Assembly (NCBI RefSeq): GCF_021018805.1
Contig: NC_086247.1
Span: 96,365,338 to 96,429,337 of the forward strand
Direction of reading: 5' to 3'
Source of the DNA: Prinia subflava
Lineage: Eukaryota > Chordata > Aves > Passeriformes > Cisticolidae
DNA: 64,000 nt
In this document: positions 58,707 to 64,000 of the stretch, one piece after another
Numbering within the stretch: the first letter of the stretch is position 1
Layout: each line of letters opens with the position of its first letter
Position numbers and translations under genes: made by a program
The notes under the pieces: generated by a model
What the model saw: only the letters and a program-made list of their open reading frames with translations
Told to the model about the DNA's origin: nothing
Database searches by the model: none

Positions 58707-60493
58707 TGTTTGTTGGATTTCTTCTGCTTCTGGGTCTGAGGGCAGGATCTGGCGAAGTGTCCTGGTTTCTTGCAGCGGAGGCAGATGATGCGCTGCAGCT
58801 GGTCTGGTGGCATGTGTTGCCTGCTGGGGTGTGGTCCAGCAGGGGCTGTATGCTGTGGGTGTGTTGTTCCAGGGTGTCTTTCAGAAGTGCAGAACAGTTC
58901 TGCCCGTCTGGAACAAGCTTCTATCATCTGGGACAGAGTAGGTGGTGGGTCCAAGGGTAAAGTGAGGATAATTCTACGACAGGTCTCATTAGCATTTCTT
59001 TGAGCCATCTCTTTGATCAGCTCTGCCTGCACCACGGGATCTGGTATTTGGTGTTCCACCTGTGTCCTCAGACGATCAACAAACTGTAAGAAATTCTCCG
59101 TAGGAAATTGTTTAACATTGACATAACTTCCTTTCCCTTCCCTTGATGGTAGCTGATAAAACATTTTCTCTGCAACATTGCTAATCCTAAGTAAAATTTG
59201 TTTGGATAATACTCGGGTTTGTTTTTCGGGGCAAGCCCAGACACCTTCACCACAAAGATGTTCAAATGTAATATCATTATTCTCAGTGTCTTTAGCCATA
59301 TTAGAGTTTTGCTGAATCTCCTGTAAAAGTGTTCTTAAAGCTCTTTTCCACATATTGTCCCACAGATCATACTCTGAGGGAGATAACAGACACCTGAATA
59401 AGTCCTTAATATCATTAGGGACCATTTCATTAGAATCAAATGTGGCTCTAAACATCCCTTTAAAGATGGGGGTGTCCCTGCCAAACTCACGTTGTACTTT
59501 GCATAGTTCTTTCTTGTCTTGGTAGGAGAGTGGCTGGTATTGCCGAGAACCCTGCCTTCTGCCTACATATGCTACTGGAGCTACAGAGAAAATGGGTTCA
59601 TCTGCATTTGCCAAGGGTCTGGAAGCTGCTGCCGGTCCCCCCGTGTCTGGGGGTACCGGGGTTACAGTGTTAGCAGTCCCTTGTGGGTGTGGAAGGAAAA
59701 GCGTGCTCTGTCCGTGCTGGCTGGGCAGCCCAGGCTGTCCCCCTCCCCCCGCCGTGTGGCAATCATACCCCCCGCTGTGGCCGTGCAGGGTGGGGGGGGC
59801 GGCCCTCTCCCTGCTGCCGGGGAGGCAGGAGGAGGAGGGGCCAGCCCCCCCTGAGCCGCCGCAGCAGCCGGGAGGGAGGCATGGGGAGGAGGGGTGGGGT
59901 GGGGCTGCCGGAGGCCAGCAGGGGTTGGCACAGGGGTATGGGGTGGGGGCGGGGGCAGAGGGAGGGGGTTGGGAGGGGAAGGGGTCGTGGGGGGAGGGTC
60001 GGGGCACATGGCAGCCGCCATTGTTATCAGCCACGTGGAGGGGGTCTCTAAGGGACCCTGCCGCCTCGCAGAAGTCCCGGGCCGCCCCTGCCCCCCCGCC
60101 GTGATCAGGAGGAGAGAAACTGGCTTTGTTAAAAGGATCCCGGGACAAAGGTAAACCCGGGTATAAAGGTGGATCAGAGGGAGGATTACATGGGGTAAGT
60201 TTTTGCTCCTGGCTGGGTTTGTTTAACTCTAACAGATGTTTACGAGCTTGCAAAAATATTGGGATAAATACAGAAGCGGCGTGATCATTATTTTGGACTT
60301 TATCTGTGATCACCGTACCCACGTAATCCCAAAAGGAAACAGTATCTATCTGCAGCAATTCAGCTTCAGTAAATTCATGTTCTAACCAGCGAACAAAACG
60401 TTTTTGCAGCCTTTTGGAAATTTTAACGTTAATTAAAAGGTCCTGGAGTTGTTTTAATATACTCTTTTGAGGAGCTGATAGCTGCATGCCCAT
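58697..60493 (-). CDS. gag: ERV-D Gag polyprotein
   Basis: 598 codons from the ATG at 60493. MGMQLS fits a myristoylated N-terminus, and matrix covers about residues 1-95. A PPLY late-domain motif is at 108-111, followed by a very Pro/Gly-rich linker (about 110-290). Capsid runs from about 300, with a major-homology-like FPTENFLQFVDRLRTQVEHQ segment. Nucleocapsid has one CCHC zinc knuckle (CLRCKKPGHFARSC) at 571-584, where betaretroviruses usually have two. The protein ends in a Lys/Gln-rich tail encoded by the slippery run, followed by TGA. The frame is fully open. Confidence 0.92.
   Translation of the reverse strand: MGMQLSAPQKSILKQLQDLLINVKISKRLQKRFVRWLEHEFTEAELLQIDTVSFWDYVGTVITDKVQNNDHAASVFIPIFLQARKHLLELNKPSQEQKLTPCNPPSDPPLYPGLPLSRDPFNKASFSPPDHGGGAGAARDFCEAAGSLRDPLHVADNNGGCHVPRPSPHDPFPSQPPPSAPAPTPYPCANPCWPPAAPPHPSSPCLPPGCCGGSGGAGPSSSCLPGSRERAAPPTLHGHSGGYDCHTAGGGGQPGLPSQHGQSTLFLPHPQGTANTVTPVPPDTGGPAAASRPLANADEPIFSVAPVAYVGRRQGSRQYQPLSYQDKKELCKVQREFGRDTPIFKGMFRATFDSNEMVPNDIKDLFRCLLSPSEYDLWDNMWKRALRTLLQEIQQNSNMAKDTENNDITFEHLCGEGVWACPEKQTRVLSKQILLRISNVAEKMFYQLPSREGKGSYVNVKQFPTENFLQFVDRLRTQVEHQIPDPVVQAELIKEMAQRNANETCRRIILTLPLDPPPTLSQMIEACSRRAELFCTSERHPGTTHPQHTAPAGPHPSRQHMPPDQLQRIICLRCKKPGHFARSCPQTQKQKKSNKQKN
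58700..58706 (-). promoter_or_regulatory. Gag-pro -1 frameshift site (AAAAAAC)
   Basis: Minus strand A AAA AAC in the gag frame, immediately followed by the gag stop TGA (58697-58699). It is a canonical betaretroviral slippery heptamer, and the -1 frame is open into pro. Confidence 0.88.
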
Positions 60494-61110
60494 GATTCGA
60501 TATTATTGAAAGCTATTAGCTCAAAATCCAGCCTCCAGCTGCTAAAGTCAGCTGCATGTAACTCCTGTGTCTCCTATAACCAGAGAGAACAGGCGGGGAA
60601 AACTCGGGGGCTGCGGTCACGCGTCCGCGCCGTTTCTCCAGCCCCGGTGGCACCGGGGGGGTCCCCGCAGCCTTGCTTGGCCGATGGGATACGTGCCCGG
60701 GCCGGGGTTTCCCCAAAAAGCAGGGCTCCTTGTGCGGAGCCGCCCCACGGGTCCGCGGGCTGCGGCAATCAGAAACGAAAGAAAAAAAAAAAAAAAAAAA
60801 GAAAAACATCGCCACCGAAGGGTCCTAAAACCCACCCGCTGCTACTAGCAAAGGTAAAATTACGCCCTCCCAGTTTGCGGTACCGATCAAACGGAGGACT
60901 TTACCTGGTCCGTGGTATCATATGCTGAGTCAGAAGCAACTGAAGGTCCTGTCTTTAGCTCACTCGTGACTGGGCAACCACAAGCTACGAGCTTATCCCT
61001 ACCCACCTATAGCTACAACATGTGGCCAAAGTGGCTAGGGTAATTGAACTTCCCAAAGAGCTTTTAAGACTATGAAAGGTCTCCAGCTCCGCATGGGTTT
61101 CTATAATTAA
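60494..61110 (-). other. ERV-D leader region
   Basis: 617 bp between the primer-binding site and gag, GC-rich in the middle, with an A/T homopolymer at about 60780-60805. It would hold the splice donor and packaging signal. I did not assign either precisely. Confidence 0.6.
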
Positions 61111-61128
61111 AACCCACTTTGGGGGCCA
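61111..61128 (-). promoter_or_regulatory. ERV-D primer-binding site (tRNA-Lys-like)
   Basis: Two bases after the 5' LTR the minus strand reads TGGCCCCCAAAGTGGGTT. It matches about 15 of 18 positions of the tRNA-Lys (CTT type) 3' end, as in several betaretroviruses. Confidence 0.6.
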
Positions 61129-61130
61129 AT

Positions 61131-61448
61131 TGGTACAATCCTGTATCCCTCCAAGGGTCTCAGCTAGCTCAGCCCTTCTCAGGCCTAGTAGGATTATATC
61201 AAGAAAGACAGGACAAGGATTCAAAAGAGGCTCTCTTACCCTTTTAGCTGCAAGTCTTTATTCCAGGATGATGTCCCAAGAGAGAGAGAGAGCTCCCGGG
61301 GGACAGGCTTTTTCTTAGGGTCTCTGAGGGAGGGGCTAGCTGGCACACAGCCAATGGGGTCAGAAGGGGAAGGAAGGGTCAGACTACATGACAGGAGTTC
61401 CAGGGGTCCCTGAGGGAGAAGAAACCATTTCCCCAGGGGGATGTAACA
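61131..61448 (-). repeat. ERV-D 5' LTR
   Basis: 318 bp, poly(A) signal at 61257-61262. No obvious TATA box in U3; a CCAAT-type ATTGGC is near 61350. Identical by eye to the 3' LTR. Confidence 0.95.
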
Positions 61449-61591
61449 GCGCCTGTCAGGGCCGCACGGCACGGCTGTGGCTGCCCGGCAGCTGGTGTTG
61501 TAGAGACATAGCCCTGCCCTCTACCAGGGCCACAGCAGTGAACATGGACAGCTTTTTGAGCCCTTATACCCACTGGGAATTCATTCATAAC

Positions 61592-62475
61592 TGAAAAGAA
61601 CAGGACATATGCCTTTATTAATATTCAGCTTTTTATTAAAGTGATCAGCTCATTATTAAAGTCATCAGCAGGATTGCAGAGTCCGATCAGAGTTTTCCAT
61701 GCTGCTGCAGCCATCTGAAGGAGCAGGTGCTGTCCCAGTTCATCATTCTGCTGGAAACAGTAGATGCCAAGTCCTTATTCCCATAGGAACAGCTGGGAGT
61801 TCTCTCTGGTCAACCATCAGAAGGCAGAGCAGTGGCAGTCAGCTCTTTGCCCTCAGGGAAAAACTTTGAGAGTTTCCCATTGTCTGTGTCACTTAAGCTG
61901 GCTGGTTCCCATTCCATTCAGACTCCTCATAGGTCATGGTGAATTTTCAAACTAAGCTAGGGGATGTATCTACTCCTTGCTCGGCCAGGGCACTATCTAA
62001 TTCTCTTCTGACACATCTAGCTTCTTGTCTTGGGGTGCAGTTTCTCCAAAAAAACCCTTCCAGGATTCACAGGGGCAGTTTTATTTGCATATACAAATGC
62101 ATATGCATTTGTCCTGGTTGCAGCAGAGGTAGTTACAAAGAACAATAACCGGGCAATCAAGGCCAGAGCCACTCCTTTTCACTTTTTAATGAGGTAGGAA
62201 AGTGTTGCCAGGCAACTTTTCTTCAGGGCAGCTTCCCTCCCTACTCAAACTGGCTGGGGTGTGGGGGTTAAACAGGAAAAAAGCCCATTCCTCCAAAAGG
62301 CTGGGCTACGGCACAAACTGGGAGGAGGGGGGCTGCACTCCCAGAGCTCTTTTAACATGCCAATGCATGCCCTGCACTTTCCCCTGAGGGGGACGGGGCA
62401 ACTGTCCCACTACAGGGCCAGGACAGGGGCAGCCCAGCCCCTCCCAACTGGGAAACTTGTTCATAACAATAACAA
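61592..62475 (-). mobile_element. LTR-F copy 2, abutting copy 1
   Basis: 884 bp from TGAAAAGAACAGG to CATAACAATAACA on the + strand, in the same orientation as copy 1 and starting at the base after copy 1 ends. The copies differ at very roughly one position in eight in the aligned part. The right flank (A)ATAC matches the left flank of copy 1. It carries ATTTGCAT at 62083-62090 and the POU palindrome ATGCATATGCAT at 62097-62108. Confidence 0.8.
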
Positions 62476-64000
62476 TACCATCAGGCACTGGCCTGGGTAA
62501 ATTGACAGCCTGGTCATCTGGTTGAATATGTGCCCCTTCCCCCTCCAGGTGTTCCAGTGTTATTATAGCCTGCACTTTATCTGTGGCATAACTGGTCAAG
62601 AATTGATTTTTAAGCCTCTTCCAAACCCCCTACCATAAGGTATACTCTGTAGGTATGACAACAGTACTGTCATAACATGTTTTAAATCATGAGGGGTCAG
62701 TATATGAGTTGTTAAAGTATCTCTAATCAGATGGCTGAAAAAAGGCAAATTGCTTCCATAATCCTTGGTGGTCCTGCATAATTCCTTTACCTCCCTGTTT
62801 GCAAGGTCTTTCCAAGGGGTCCCCTGTGTCTGTATAGCAAAGGGAAAGCTGCAAAGGGAAGCAATTTTCCAATCCCCTTCTTGTATCTTATCCCATGGAT
62901 CTACAGAATTGCTGTCATCTGAAAGGGTCAAGTCCTCTTCCGAGGAAGAGAGGGAGGGTGGCAACATCCCGCCTTTGTTACTATGAGTGTGGCAAGTAGC
63001 CACTCTAGTGGGAGCTGGCGGGAGTTTCTGGGAGCCCGCGGCTGCTGTTCGGGGAACGGTGTGGGGGCAGTGGCACAGGTAGTGCGGGATTGGGCCGAAG
63101 CGGAAGAAATGTGGGTTCTGTGGAGCCCACCCCAGGAGCTGGGAGTCTGGCGCTTGGGGGAAGGGCAGAAGCAACAGGAAAGGGCAGTGTGGGGGTGGGA
63201 ACAGGCGCCACATTTCCAGCCCCAGGGTGAAAGGTGGGGGGCACGGATATTTGAGACAACAAAACTGGTTTAGCAGGTTCGCACTGGAAGACAGGGGCAA
63301 CTTCATTTGCAAGTGAATAGGCAAGAGGGAGAGGGATAGTCAGAGGAGCTGGGGAGGAGGAAGAGGAGGAGGGGGGAAGGAATGTTGGGGATAGGAGACA
63401 ACGTGGCGGATGCTATCTTCTACGCCCAGGAAAGCTGGTGGGTTAGAAGATGAAACAGTGGGATAACTGATATAGCTTCTCCCGTGCATGGAGGCAATCT
63501 TGGTTTTGTGTTCCATCCCAGGAAAATCTGAAGGACTAGAAGGAAGGGGACACGAGGGGCCAGGAGTAGTTGGTAAGCTTGATTCCTGCGTATATGACAG
63601 GCTGCTTGTCTTCTTCCTAGGAATAAGAGGGTTAATAGCAGTCCCAGTTGAAGGGAGCAGGCCCTTGGCACGGAGGATGCAATCCCAGTTCCCTCAGGCG
63701 GGGTGGTGTGAGACTGCAGTTGTCATTGCTTTTCTTCAGCTTTTAGGGCTCCTAGGATCACCTGAAAAGCAGACAACAAGCGGGGGGCAATCAAGTCTCT
63801 CCTGGTGGTTAGATCATATAACTTCATGAGGAAAAAATATGATAGTTCGAACTGAGTCCCGCAGGAGCTGTGGAGGGGCACCACCCAGATGTACAGGGGA
63901 TGTAGAATTTCACAATACCCATTTCAGTAGAGTTTTTAGCTCCTGTTTCTTGAACGCCTTCCTGTGGTCTGCCAGAAGTTTTTAAAAACATTCAGATACA
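62476..64000 (-). pseudogene. ERV-E gag remnant, matrix to capsid N-terminal part
   Basis: The best open segment (62596-63324) holds a Pro-rich linker, then NREVKELCRTTKDYGSNLPF and THILTPHDLKHVMTVLL, similar in layout to the capsid start of ERV-D Gag. Below 62596, after a stop, another piece (TLEHLEGEGAHIQPDDQAV) continues to the LTR-F boundary. Upstream, 63330-64000 has a broken matrix-like and Pro/Ser-rich region running off the right edge. Frame breaks make it non-functional. Its 5' LTR lies outside the window. Confidence 0.7.

Larger units (their letters stand above)
53314..61448 (-). mobile_element. ERV-D, complete young betaretrovirus-like provirus
   Basis: 8135 bp on the minus strand with a perfect 6-bp duplication GCGCCT (53308-53313 and 61449-61454). 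The two 318-bp LTRs are identical by eye. In element order: 5' LTR, tRNA-Lys-like primer-binding site, gag, pro, pol, env, purine tract, 3' LTR. Gag, pro and pol lie in three successive -1 frames with slippery heptamers at each junction, as in betaretroviruses (class II). All four genes are open. The element sits inside LTR-F copy 1. Confidence 0.95.
52204..61591 (-). mobile_element. LTR-F copy 1, split by ERV-D
   Basis: Outer piece 52204-53313 and inner piece 61455-61591, rejoined across ERV-D, form one LTR of about 1.25 kb. It starts TGAAAAGAACAGG on the + strand and ends TTCATAAC next to LTR-F copy 2. AATAAA signals are on the minus strand near 52232. The left flank AATAC (52199-52203) is repeated at 62475-62479 beyond copy 2, so one duplication brackets both LTRs. 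It contains octamer-like sites at 52730-52737 and 52744-52755. Confidence 0.75.

Noticed and set aside
59592..60104. Long open frames opposite the gag Pro-rich linker of ERV-D
   Set aside because: Mirror frames of a GC-rich Pro/Gly coding stretch; no independent signal.
1..64000. CRISPR arrays, bacterial operons, tRNA or rRNA genes
   Set aside because: The window is vertebrate. The repeats present are microsatellites or LTRs, and no tRNA-like cloverleaf or rRNA sequence was recognised.

Overview
This window comes from a bird genome, and the density of young endogenous retroviruses suggests a songbird or similar (inference). The evidence is CR1 LINE 3' ends of avian type, an avian-type ERVL, and a run of ERV LTRs with clear target duplications. 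The only host gene I can support is at the left edge on the + strand. It is the last four coding exons (1642-4117) of a tensin, most likely TNS3, encoding the C-terminal PTB domain, followed by a long 3' UTR. The other ~55 kb is intergenic DNA downstream of that gene, built mostly from nested retroelements.

Left half: two CR1 fragments with abutting 5' ends (7531-8668), an LTR (10951-11638), a solo LTR with a GTCG duplication (11721-12350), and a decayed + strand ERVL (about 12740-23690). The ERVL is split by a young minus-strand class I provirus, ERV-A (13218-21481, duplication ACCTT). ERV-A has Gag, a frameshifted Pol, and an intact but unrecognised ORF where env should be. From 23.9 to 34.8 kb there are LTR fragments, a CR1 interrupted by an LTR, solo LTRs, and one LTR inserted inside another (31564-33195).

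Middle: ERV-C (36567-40876, minus) is a pol-less provirus with alpharetrovirus-like LTR and Gag features and a gammaretrovirus-type Env. It sits inside a probable older solo LTR. From 41.3 to 49 kb there is mostly unique DNA with further solo LTRs.

Right: an old betaretrovirus-like provirus, ERV-E (about 49.5 kb to beyond the right edge), has its gag split by two LTRs of one family lying head to tail. One of these LTRs is in turn split by ERV-D (53314-61448, minus). ERV-D is the most notable object here. It has two 318-bp LTRs that I read as identical, a perfect 6-bp duplication (GCGCCT), open gag, pro, pol and env frames, and recognisable betaretroviral -1 frameshift sites at both junctions. 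Its Env has an alpharetrovirus-type transmembrane subunit.

The four best-preserved proviruses (A, C, D, E) are all antisense to the host gene. All identifications rest on reading motifs; no database search was run. Element labels (ERV-A, LTR-J and so on) are local to this annotation.
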